Shown piece after piece: positions 1-7,714 of a stretch of 64,000 nucleotides of DNA (position 1 is the first letter of the stretch; each line of letters begins with the position of its first letter). This stretch comes from Myxococcus landrumus (lineage in GTDB: Bacteria > Myxococcota > Myxococcia > Myxococcales > Myxococcaceae), in contig NZ_CP071091.1 of assembly GCF_017301635.1 (NCBI RefSeq), positions 4,290,001 through 4,354,000 of the forward strand. Reading direction: 5' to 3'. A program made the translations under genes and the position numbers. The notes beneath the pieces are model-generated. The model saw only the letters and a list, made by a program, of their open reading frames with translations. It had not been told where the DNA came from and did no database searches.

Positions 1-481
1 GTGGCAGGCGCGGTCGAGCCCGGGACGCACCTTCACGCTGGTGACGCAAAACGTGGATGGACTGCACACCCGCGCGGGCAGCCGGGATGTCGTCGAGCTT
101 CACGGCTCGCTGCTGCACACCCGATGCAGCAATCCCGAATGTGGGACGACTCCCTTTGAAGACCCTCAGGAACACCTCCAGGCTCCGCCGTGCGAGCGAT
201 GTGGACAGGCGTTGCGGCCGGACATCACCCTGTTCAATGAGCCGCTCCCGGTGGACGCGGAGTGGGCCGCCAAGCGCGCCCTGCGCGAGTGCGACCTCTT
301 CCTCGCCGTGGGCACGTCCGGCACGGTGGCTCCGGCCTCCCACTTCGTCCGAGGCGCGAAGTACGCGGGGGCCTGGACGCTCTTGCTCAACCTCACGCCC
401 ATGCAGCCCCGGCATCCCGATTTCGACCACGAGGTCCTCGGTCGCGCCGAGGAACTCCTGCCATTCCTGTTAAGCGGCTAG
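1..481 (+). CDS. Sirtuin (NAD-dependent protein deacylase), 5' end missing
   Basis: This is the C-terminal two thirds of a Sir2-family NAD-dependent protein deacylase; the frame is already open at the left edge, so the N-terminal Rossmann half is outside the window. Seen in sequence: the signature TQNVDGLHTRAG, the catalytic His in ELHGSL, a zinc site of CSNPEC followed by CERCG, then GTSGTVAPA, which lines the NAD pocket, and a late LLLNL strand. The family removes acyl groups from lysines in the cytoplasm using NAD. The stop codon is TAG at 479-481 and the next gene begins 10 bases later, so the two are probably co-transcribed. Family assignment is firm; the substrate is unknown. Confidence 0.95.
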   Translation, partial: WQARSSPGRTFTLVTQNVDGLHTRAGSRDVVELHGSLLHTRCSNPECGTTPFEDPQEHLQAPPCERCGQALRPDITLFNEPLPVDAEWAAKRALRECDLFLAVGTSGTVAPASHFVRGAKYAGAWTLLLNLTPMQPRHPDFDHEVLGRAEELLPFLLSG

Positions 482-491
482 AGTTGGGTTC

Positions 492-1253
492 ATGGGAAAC
501 GCCCCCTGGCCCGCGCGTCATCGCTTCTCATCGAGTGCCCCCCTTCACCTGAGTCGAATCGCGCTCCTATGTCTGTGCATCGTGGCTGCGTCGGCGCGGG
601 CACAGTCGGGGGGCATCACGCTGGATTTGGAGCCCATCACCTCGGTGTCCTCGGGGGAGGAGACATCCTGGGCCTCGGAGGTGCATCTGCACCTGGAGCC
701 CGCGGCCGGTGCGTTCCTCGGCGCGGAGGGGCCTGGCTCGAGGACGGGCTTCGGCCTCGCGCTGAAGGCGGACTTCCCCTTGTTCACCCGGCGTATGCTG
801 ATGGTGGCCAAGATGGTGACGTGGATCATGAGCCTCGGCGCCACCGGCCTGGGAGATGACACGGTGGGGAACACGCCCCTGTCCATCCAGGTGGAGCTCT
901 TCGGCAACCGGTTCTCGGACACCCGCCTCCTGGACAAGGGCTGGGGCTGGGGCGGCGGATTGGGTGCACGGCTCAAGTTCTTCGAGAACCCTCACGCCGA
1001 CAGCAGCGTGCGCAGCGTCTGGTACGACTTCAACGTCAACCTCAGCCCGAACGGCTTCGGCGTGGATACGGCCCTGGGACTCCAGCTCTCCCTCGGAGAG
1101 CTCGTGTCGATGGGCCCCTTCGTCAAGTTCGCGCGAGTGGGCGGTGTGAACGGACTGTTCGGCGGCATCTCCCTGGACCTGGGTGCGCCCGCGAAGCAGC
1201 GCGTGTCGTCAGAAGCGTCCGCCGCCGAGGGGAGCTCGGTACAGCAGCCCTGA
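492..1253 (+). CDS. Secreted or outer-membrane protein of unknown function
   Basis: A 253-residue protein with a long N-region followed by a Sec signal peptide (hydrophobic IALLCLCIVAASARA, likely cleavage before QSGG near residue 38). The mature part has alternating short hydrophobic strands and many Gly/Phe residues (GFGLALKADFPLF, GWGWGGGLGARLKFF, GVDTALGLQLSLGEL, GLFGGISLDLG), which looks like a small outer-membrane beta barrel, but no named family was recognised. It follows the sirtuin gene by 10 bases and ends 12 bases before the convergent deiminase gene. The function is not assigned; barrel topology is an inference from strand pattern only. Confidence 0.75.
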   Translation: MGNAPWPARHRFSSSAPLHLSRIALLCLCIVAASARAQSGGITLDLEPITSVSSGEETSWASEVHLHLEPAAGAFLGAEGPGSRTGFGLALKADFPLFTRRMLMVAKMVTWIMSLGATGLGDDTVGNTPLSIQVELFGNRFSDTRLLDKGWGWGGGLGARLKFFENPHADSSVRSVWYDFNVNLSPNGFGVDTALGLQLSLGELVSMGPFVKFARVGGVNGLFGGISLDLGAPAKQRVSSEASAAEGSSVQQP

Positions 1254-1265
1254 GCATGCGACTCC

Positions 1266-2408
1266 CTACCGGGGCTGCTGCTGCGTCACACAGTGCACCA
1301 TGCCGCCCTCGGCGTAGAGGTTCCGGACGTCGATGCCGATGACCGTCTTGTCTGGGAACAGCTTCTGGACGATGGCGTTGGCGGCGATGTCATTCGCGTC
1401 CGCATAGTTCGGCACCAGCACCACGGAGTTGGCGACGTAGTAGTTGACGTACGAGCCCTTGTACCCGAGCTGCTTCCCCCACGTCGTCGTCACGTTCTTC
1501 GCGGTGAGCGGCAGCGTCACGAACGTGTACGGCTGGCCCTCGGCGTTCTTCGCGGCATGGAGGGTATCGATGTCATGGTCCGGCACGCCCCACTCCGAGA
1601 GGTCATCGTCGCTCATGGTGACGAGGGTGTTGTCCCGAGCGAAGACGGCGAACCCGTCGATGTGCATGTCCGTGATGTCCAGACCGGCGACGCCGTCCAG
1701 CCAGATGAAGCGAGTCACTCCGAGGTACTTCCGGAAGTAGCTCTCCATCTGCTCCTGCGTCATGTCCGGATTCCGATTCGGATTCAGCGTCGAGCTCCGG
1801 GTCGCCATGAGGGTCCCCGTCGCATCAATCTCGACGGACCCGCCCTCGTTGACGATGTCTTGCTGCAAGTCGACGTAGGGCAGCGCCTGCTTGTCGGCAA
1901 TCGCCTTCGGAACCTCCGCGCTGAGGACGAAGTTCTCCTTCTCTCCCCAGCCATTGAAGCCCCAGCCCTCGATGACCAGCGCGTTGGAGGAATCCCGCAC
2001 GTAGATGGGGCCGAAGTCCCGAATCCACACATCCTCGAAGGCGTGGACGGTGAAGTCGACCCGGTCGAGGGGCACGCCCTGGTCGGTCAGCAGCGCCTGG
2101 ATGCGACGCACTTCCCGCGCGTCGTAGGCGAGCACGTGGACATTCTCACTGCCCACGAGGGCCCGCGTCATGGATACCCACGTCGGGTCGAGCCCGTCCC
2201 GATAGTCTTCTCCATACTCGTAGTGGTGAGGCCAGGCGAGCCAGGTTCCCTCGTGCTCACCCAGTGGATCCGGCAGCGTGTACATCGCGGCGACCTCTTG
2301 CTCTTCCCGTCGTGGCCCCGAGGACTTGCTGCCGCATCCCGCCGCCAAGACGCACACCGCGACGGCCACCACCCCCAGCAGGGAAGACCCCATGTGTCGT
2401 CCACGCAT
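1266..2408 (-). CDS. Agmatine/peptidylarginine deiminase-family lipoprotein
   Basis: A lipoprotein of the bacterial agmatine/peptidyl-arginine deiminase family, which hydrolyses a guanidinium group to release ammonia. Seen: a signal peptide with lipobox LAAGC, the substrate-site pattern IRDFGPIYV, NEGGSVEID, a catalytic acid/His pair in DITDMHIDG, and the nucleophile Cys in GGMVHCVTQQ at the very C-terminus. An upstream ATG at 2453 would give an over-long N-region. The chosen ATG at 2406-2408 is preceded by GAAGGGGG and gives a normal lipoprotein signal. Membrane anchoring makes a role on extracellular agmatine or arginine residues plausible, but free-agmatine enzymes are usually cytoplasmic, so the substrate is open. 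Confidence 0.88.
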   Translation of the reverse strand: MRGRHMGSSLLGVVAVAVCVLAAGCGSKSSGPRREEQEVAAMYTLPDPLGEHEGTWLAWPHHYEYGEDYRDGLDPTWVSMTRALVGSENVHVLAYDAREVRRIQALLTDQGVPLDRVDFTVHAFEDVWIRDFGPIYVRDSSNALVIEGWGFNGWGEKENFVLSAEVPKAIADKQALPYVDLQQDIVNEGGSVEIDATGTLMATRSSTLNPNRNPDMTQEQMESYFRKYLGVTRFIWLDGVAGLDITDMHIDGFAVFARDNTLVTMSDDDLSEWGVPDHDIDTLHAAKNAEGQPYTFVTLPLTAKNVTTTWGKQLGYKGSYVNYYVANSVVLVPNYADANDIAANAIVQKLFPDKTVIGIDVRNLYAEGGMVHCVTQQQPR

Positions 2409-2548
2409 CAGCGCCCCCTTCGCACGGAGCCGGCGCTCACGCCCAGGACGCAAGCGCAGTGCGGACTCAACCCGCCCTCGAAGCTAGGCAGCGAGCCACA
2501 TTCCCGGCAGGCTCAGGCAGGCGACTTGAGCAGGCGCATGAGGCCCCG

Positions 2549-2959
2549 TTGAACCCCACCTCCCCTCCCGATGAGAAATCAATCACCTACTTCCTCAACG
2601 TCGACCTCGACATCGAGGGACACGACATCGTCGAGTTGGTGAAGGCGTTCGAGCATCGCGCCAGCGTGCTCCATCACACGAGCACCACTGCATGCATCGA
2701 GCTTCTCGACCAACCGCCAGACCCTGATACTGCGATTCGGGACCTCTGCACGGTCATCGAAGCTCTTCCATCGGAGGCTCGTCACCGGTGGGATGCGTGC
2801 ACGCTGCGCCGGTTCAGCATCGGAATCAGCGCGGGTGCGGAGCCCTACTCCCGGAGCTGGGTCCTCGCACCAGACACCCTGAGACTCGTCACCCAAGTGC
2901 GCGCGAGCATCGACATGACCATCTACGCGCCCTGCCCTGAGTTCAACGTCCCCGCGTGA
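2549..2959 (+). CDS. Small uncharacterised protein, TTG start proposed
   Basis: About 136 residues, no family recognised. The frame is open further left, but the upstream part overlaps the deiminase gene and reads like antisense. A TTG at 2549 preceded by GAGG (2540-2543, 5-base spacing) gives a protein starting NPTSPPDEKSITYFLNVDL. The sequence alternates acidic helices and strands (YFLNVDLDIEG, RFSIGISAGAEPYS, LAPDTLRLVTQVRASIDMTIYAP), with no signal peptide or membrane segment, so a cytoplasmic soluble protein is likely. It is divergent from the deiminase gene across about 140 bases and convergent with the flavin protein gene, ending 15 bases from it. Confidence 0.55.
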   Translation: MNPTSPPDEKSITYFLNVDLDIEGHDIVELVKAFEHRASVLHHTSTTACIELLDQPPDPDTAIRDLCTVIEALPSEARHRWDACTLRRFSIGISAGAEPYSRSWVLAPDTLRLVTQVRASIDMTIYAPCPEFNVPA

Positions 2960-2974
2960 GCGGGTCGCCGCTTC

Positions 2975-3997
2975 TCAATAGAGGTTCTTCTTGTAGTCGT
3001 GCTCCAGCGCCCAGCTCATCATGCGCTTGGAAGCCAAGGCCCGCAGGGTCGCCGCGGCCGCGCCCTTCTGCGGGCTGCGCCGCACGTGGTCGATGAACAC
3101 ATCCGCCATCTTCGGCAACTGGCTCGCCGGCACGTGCCTGGACGCCTCCCACAACCCCGCGTCCACGAGGCCCTGCCCCGACTGGAGTCGCGCCGCATGG
3201 GCCTCCAGCAGCAGCGCCATCTTCGGCACCTTCCCATCCACCGTCATCGACTCCAGCAACGCACCTTCCGTCGAGAGCGACCCGACACCGGAGACCTCCA
3301 CGAGCCCTACCTCGCCCGGGATGAGCCCCAACAGCGCCACACGAGGCTGCTCGAGGACATTGTGGAACGTGTCCGTCCGCCGATTGCCCGGACGGTCCGG
3401 CACCGCGACCCGCGCGCCCGCAAGCCTCAGGAAGCCCACCGGGTCTCCCTTCGGACTCACGTCCGCGTTCCCTTCCGAGTCCCAGGACGCGAGCACCACG
3501 AACGGCGTGCGAGACAACCACCGCTGAACCTCCGGGTCCCCACTCCAGACACCCGCCTCCGCTGAAGCCGAAGCCACCGGCGGCTTCCACAGCCCCGAGC
3601 GGATGATGGCCTTCGCGCAGTGCACGAACGCCTCCTCCACCGTCACCCGCAACGTGTGCCCGTCCAGCGTCGCGTGCCCGTTCACCCGCAGCGTCTCGCC
3701 GAGCCCCGGGATGAAGAACAACAGGCCACTGCCCACCGTGGGGTTGAGCGCGATGGGCTCCGGCAACCGCATCTCCAGATGCGTCGCGTCCACGACTCGC
3801 GCGAAGCCCAGCGGACCTCCCGCCGCCGTCATCCGCGCCAGCCCGTCCACATCGACGTAGCCCAGCACCGCGAACGACGAGCACGCCAGCAACTGGACGC
3901 AGTGCGAGTCCAACGCATCCAACGACTTCAGCATCACGCCCAGCGGACGTGAGCCCACCACGCCCTCCAGGGCCTCGACGGACTTGATTCGTGACAT
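2975..3997 (-). CDS. Pyridoxamine 5'-phosphate oxidase-like flavin split-barrel protein
   Basis: A 340-residue cytoplasmic protein with two split-barrel halves of the pyridoxamine phosphate oxidase-like fold. The second half carries the more typical pattern: a helix with RWLSRTPFVVLASWDSEGN, then ADVSPKGDPVGF, a strand with RVAVPDRPGNRRTDTFHNVL and a later strand GLVEVSGVGSLST. In this family such segments hold FMN or a related flavin. A GTG at 4012 is possible, but the ATG at 3995-3997 has AGGTGAG just upstream and is preferred. The substrate is unknown; bacterial paralogues often act as generic flavin-dependent reductases. The neighbours give no pathway clue. Confidence 0.85.
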   Translation of the reverse strand: MSRIKSVEALEGVVGSRPLGVMLKSLDALDSHCVQLLACSSFAVLGYVDVDGLARMTAAGGPLGFARVVDATHLEMRLPEPIALNPTVGSGLLFFIPGLGETLRVNGHATLDGHTLRVTVEEAFVHCAKAIIRSGLWKPPVASASAEAGVWSGDPEVQRWLSRTPFVVLASWDSEGNADVSPKGDPVGFLRLAGARVAVPDRPGNRRTDTFHNVLEQPRVALLGLIPGEVGLVEVSGVGSLSTEGALLESMTVDGKVPKMALLLEAHAARLQSGQGLVDAGLWEASRHVPASQLPKMADVFIDHVRRSPQKGAAAATLRALASKRMMSWALEHDYKKNLY

Positions 3998-4098
3998 TGG
4001 CTCACCTGACACGAAGTCTACTCAAGTGAGATTGATTTGCAACTTCACAATCCCACCCTGGGGCGGAGCCGTGCTCACTCCGAGCCCACGACCCGCAC

Positions 4099-4133
4099 GG
4101 AGACCGCCGCGGCCAACGAACGCGGCGGCCTCC
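4099..4133 (-). terminator. GC hairpin after the glycine-rich protein gene
   Basis: Arms at 4099-4111 and 4121-4133 pair over 13 bases with a single G-U wobble in the minus-strand RNA and a 9-base loop. The hairpin lies 10 bases past the stop of the gene ending at 4143. No U tract follows, so it would be a non-canonical terminator or a 3'-end stabiliser. Confidence 0.6.
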
Positions 4134-4142
4134 CTGAGCGGA

Positions 4143-6983
4143 CTACCGATGAGCGGCTTCGATGGTGATGAGCCCGTGTCCGTTCTGCGTGCACACGCCT
4201 TCGGCGGACTCAGGCTTCGTGCCGACGTTCCATGAGCCACCTCCTCCGCCCACGCGACCACCGCCGCCGCCGGAGTAACCCCCGCCGCCACCACCGCCGT
4301 AGCAGCCGTTCCCCGCGCCACCACCGCCGTAGCCGCCATGCGCCAGGCCGCCGCACGCCTTTCCAGCCCCGCCCTTTCCTCCCGACAAGTAGGCGAAGCC
4401 GCCCTCGCCATAAGTCCCATCCGAGGCACCATTGCCTGACCAGCCTCCGCCACCCGAGCCATACGCCGCGGCCCGCGAGCCTCCCAGGCCCCCCGTCCCG
4501 CCCGCGATGAACCCGGACGTGTAGCTGGCATGCGTCGAGCCCGCCGTCCCCGACGTGCTCACGCTCCCGTTCCGCCCCGGAACCAGTGCCCCCGAGCGCA
4601 GTCCACCGCCGCCTCCCGCGATGAGCAACGGACTGCCGCTCTTCACCACGAAGGAACCTCCACCGCCGCCCGCGCTGTACGTCGTCGCGGTCCCCTTCTG
4701 GCCCACGAGCATCTGCACTGTGTCGTTCTTCTGGAGCGTGAACACACCGGAGACCTTGGCCCCACACCCACCCGAGATTCCCGCCGCCGCGCTCGCACCG
4801 CTCGCGCCCGTGGCCATGATTCGGTACTCGCCCGTCTTGGGCACCGTCCACGTCTGTGCCGCCAGCGGTCCGGTGGGGCCCTGGTACTCCACACCGCCCA
4901 CCGTGTTCGTGAAGACGAGCCCCTTCTCGAGGATGGCGAAGGGCGAGAAGCTGGTGGTGACGCCGCAGACCTGGATGACACTCGCCGGAGGGTCCGCCAT
5001 GGGGTCGATACCGCAGGCCGCCTCGTCGACACAGCCACACTCGGTCGGGTCCTCGCTGCAATCAAACGCCTGCGGCTTCCCCGGAGGGGCGGGCAGTTCC
5101 TCCCACGCGCCATTCGGAGGCGTGTTCTTGTTGAAGTGGTAGAGCCGCAAGAAGAACGACAATGCATTGGCGCCCAGGAACTTCCTGCGGACGCACACCG
5201 TCGCCTCGGTGAACTGCGCGGTGGTGTCGATGTCATAGAAGAGCGGAGGACAATCGATTCCCTCCGCGCTCGCGCCATCGGAGCAGAACGACTTCAGCCC
5301 GTGAGGCGTCTCGGGTCCTATCGGCAGCTCGGCCACCGTGGTGAGGCCTCCTGTCGTCACCGAGGGGAAGGTCACATTCACCTTGAGCTCCTGGGCATCA
5401 ATGGGAGTGATGGACACGTTCGAGCCCACGGGCGTCGGCGTCGGTTCAGCAATCGTCACGCTCCCGCCCCTGAACTCCGAGTAGGTCCCATTGATGGTCG
5501 CTCCCGCGGTCAGGGTATAGGTGCCGGGTTCAGCGATGACCGTCACCGGGGCCAGGGTCTTGTTGACATCCTCGCCCCCCGCGCCAGCCTCCGACTCCCA
5601 ATATCGCCCGGGGGTGGTGCTGTCATAGTGAATGCGGCGCAGGGCGGCGGAAGCCCCTCGGAGGGGAATCTCCGGGTCCGTGGCGTTCGCCTCACGCACG
5701 TCGAAGTAGAGCGTGGTCTTGACGAGCTTCAGCGTCTCCGGGGCAAAGCTCACGGTGCTGTTCGCGGGCACCACGAGCGGAGGAGAGCCTCCCACCTCGT
5801 ACTTGCGTGACACCGTCCCATAGACGGGCAACGCGGGGTTGGTCTCGTTGTCGAAGTTCAGCCAGACATGGCTCTTCCTCCAGGTCCCGTAGGGGAGCGT
5901 GAAGTCGAACCGGCCGTTCGTCAGGGCTCCATCGAAGGCCTCCGTCGCGGGGCCTGCCTCCTGCCGCTTGAGCGTCATGTCCGCGTCAGCGAGGTCCGCA
6001 TTGGAGTACATGCCCGTCACGAGCAAGGGGGCCTGCGCGGTGCCCACGGCATCCGTGAAGTTCTGCGTGAGCGTGGCCCCCGCGGTGATGGTGACGCGAT
6101 AGACCTTCGTATCCGAGTACTGGCCCTGGGATTGGATGGCGGTGCGCGCGTAGACGTCGTACTGCCCTGGAAACAGCTCGATGTCATAGGAGCCGCCAGC
6201 GGGCACCTGCCGCTCGCCAAGGATGGGCGCCGTCGCCGTGCCGGCGACTCCCTGGAAGTTGACGTTGTGGAAGCTGACGGGAGCGCCGGGAGCAATGCTC
6301 ACAGTCCCGACGAGACGCCCGGGAACAGGGAGGTTCTCCGTCCAGCTCACGCTCGCCGGCCCCGTGAGCAGATTGACGACCTGCGCGGCGAGCGCCCGCT
6401 GCATCACGGTGCCATTGGCGGTGACCACGGAGGCCTTGCCCGTCACGGTGACCTGGCCCATGGCCACCATCCCCATCGTGGCCGAACCCGTGGTCGTGGC
6501 GCTCAAGGACCTGGTTGCCCACGCCTTCAAGGTCTCGGTCGCGGTGCTCGCGGTCGCATTGACCTCGAGCTGCGCGAGCGTTCCGCCCGTCACGGTGACG
6601 GAGGCGTTGATGTTGGCCATCGCCGGATAGACGTAGTCCACCGTGGTGGGGCCCACCTGGTTGTCGACCGGGAAGAAATTGTACCGCTCGACCGTGAGGT
6701 ACGACTGCGCACCGCCCGGCTGGGCCAGCGTGGCTCGCAGCAGGTGTTGATAGGATTGACCACTCTCCACCGTCATGGAGTAGGGGCTGGAGGTGAACTC
6801 CTTGAACGACGTCTGGCCGGTCGAGGAGGTCAGCAGAAAGAGATACTTGCTGAGGGTCTGGGAACCAAACGAGACCTGCCCCTTGAACTCCCCTGGGTTG
6901 AGAATCACCACATCCGCCACGGCCACCCCCGACATGGCCATCACGGCAAGGCATGACAACAGCATCCTGCTCTGTCTCCACAT
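4143..6983 (-). CDS. Large secreted protein with C-terminal glycine-rich (ALK/LTK-type) domain
   Basis: A 946-residue exported protein. A Sec signal (hydrophobic MLLSCLAVMAMSGVAVA, cleavage before DVV) is followed by about 600 residues of Thr/Val-rich beta-sandwich-like repeats. Next is a Cys-containing segment (CSDGAS, CVRRKF, CGCVDEAACG). The last 220 residues are very Gly-rich: GEYRIMATGASGA, GGCGAKVSGVF, AGGGGGSFVV, PLLIAGGGGG and long GGG runs. That order matches the glycine-rich domain known from ALK/LTK receptors and related bacterial surface proteins. The ATG at 6983 has GGGGGAG 8 bases upstream. It is probably a cell-surface or matrix protein with adhesive or packing function; the ligand is unknown. 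The family match was made by eye. Confidence 0.78.
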   Translation of the reverse strand: MWRQSRMLLSCLAVMAMSGVAVADVVILNPGEFKGQVSFGSQTLSKYLFLLTSSTGQTSFKEFTSSPYSMTVESGQSYQHLLRATLAQPGGAQSYLTVERYNFFPVDNQVGPTTVDYVYPAMANINASVTVTGGTLAQLEVNATASTATETLKAWATRSLSATTTGSATMGMVAMGQVTVTGKASVVTANGTVMQRALAAQVVNLLTGPASVSWTENLPVPGRLVGTVSIAPGAPVSFHNVNFQGVAGTATAPILGERQVPAGGSYDIELFPGQYDVYARTAIQSQGQYSDTKVYRVTITAGATLTQNFTDAVGTAQAPLLVTGMYSNADLADADMTLKRQEAGPATEAFDGALTNGRFDFTLPYGTWRKSHVWLNFDNETNPALPVYGTVSRKYEVGGSPPLVVPANSTVSFAPETLKLVKTTLYFDVREANATDPEIPLRGASAALRRIHYDSTTPGRYWESEAGAGGEDVNKTLAPVTVIAEPGTYTLTAGATINGTYSEFRGGSVTIAEPTPTPVGSNVSITPIDAQELKVNVTFPSVTTGGLTTVAELPIGPETPHGLKSFCSDGASAEGIDCPPLFYDIDTTAQFTEATVCVRRKFLGANALSFFLRLYHFNKNTPPNGAWEELPAPPGKPQAFDCSEDPTECGCVDEAACGIDPMADPPASVIQVCGVTTSFSPFAILEKGLVFTNTVGGVEYQGPTGPLAAQTWTVPKTGEYRIMATGASGASAAAGISGGCGAKVSGVFTLQKNDTVQMLVGQKGTATTYSAGGGGGSFVVKSGSPLLIAGGGGGLRSGALVPGRNGSVSTSGTAGSTHASYTSGFIAGGTGGLGGSRAAAYGSGGGGWSGNGASDGTYGEGGFAYLSGGKGGAGKACGGLAHGGYGGGGAGNGCYGGGGGGGYSGGGGGRVGGGGGSWNVGTKPESAEGVCTQNGHGLITIEAAHR

Positions 6984-7270
6984 CGCTGCACTCCCCCTCT
7001 GCTCGTTGAGACTGCCGAACGCGCCCGGTGCGGCTCACCGGCGCTGGCACTCGCGTGTCTCGATACGAAGATGGGGGCGGCGGGCTACCGCGAGTGCCTG
7101 TTCAAGACACGGTGTTTTCGCCGCACACCCGAGGTGAAATTCAGACAGAGTCACGGTATCGTGTCAACACACTTGTTCCATCAACAGGCGCCTCGCGCGC
7201 CCTGCCCTACCCGATGCAACGGTGTTCCTGCCCAATTCCTATCTCGCGAGGCAGGCCGTGCGGGCCGGGC

Positions 7271-7633
7271 TCAAGCGGGGACTGCGTTCAGGAAGCCGAA
7301 CACCTGACGGATGCGGCCGTTGGACAGCGCCACCACGTCGAAGCCCATCACGAGCGGCTTGTCGCCCCCGGGCATGCCCGCGTGCCAGGTGAAGCGGGCC
7401 TGGTCGTGGTGAGCATCCACCGGCCCGGCGAGCGTGAAGACGAGGCCGGGGTACTGCTTCTGGATGCCGCCGATGAACCCGCTGATGGCCTCCGTCCCCG
7501 TGGCGGCGACGAGCGGGTCGGTGTAGGCGCAGTCCTCCGTGTAAAGCTCGCGGAGGGCCGCGCCTCGGCGGGCCTCATCCGTCTCGTTGAAGGTGGCGAG
7601 GTAACGCTGGACGATGGCTTCGATGGCATTCAC
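7271..7633 (-). CDS. NTF2-like / SnoaL-like small protein
   Basis: A 120-residue cone-shaped NTF2-fold protein. Seen: an N-terminal helix (IEAIVQRYLATFNE), a Tyr/Asp-rich loop (YTEDCAYTDPLV), a central helix AISGFIGGIQKQYPG, then three antiparallel strands (LVFTLAGPVDAHHDQARFTWHAG, PLVMGFDVVALSNGRIRQVFGFL). Such proteins are steroid-isomerase-like enzymes or binding domains and often act on small hydrophobic molecules. The start is GTG at 7631-7633 with AGGAG about 7 bases upstream. It lies 81 bases downstream of the beta-lactamase-fold lipoprotein gene and may be the last gene of that run. The substrate is unknown. Confidence 0.85.
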   Translation of the reverse strand: MNAIEAIVQRYLATFNETDEARRGAALRELYTEDCAYTDPLVAATGTEAISGFIGGIQKQYPGLVFTLAGPVDAHHDQARFTWHAGMPGGDKPLVMGFDVVALSNGRIRQVFGFLNAVPA

Positions 7634-7714
7634 AGGTGTGCTCCTCGGGTTGGGAACGACGTTTCGAAGACACCTGTAACGCGCGGCCTGGAAGCAAAGC
7701 GATGACCTCGGGAG

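Noticed and set aside
1293..2552. A 419-codon + strand frame opposite the deiminase gene
   Set aside because: No domain is seen and it is fully antisense to a motif-complete enzyme. Only its far right end overlaps a plausible small gene, which is in another frame.
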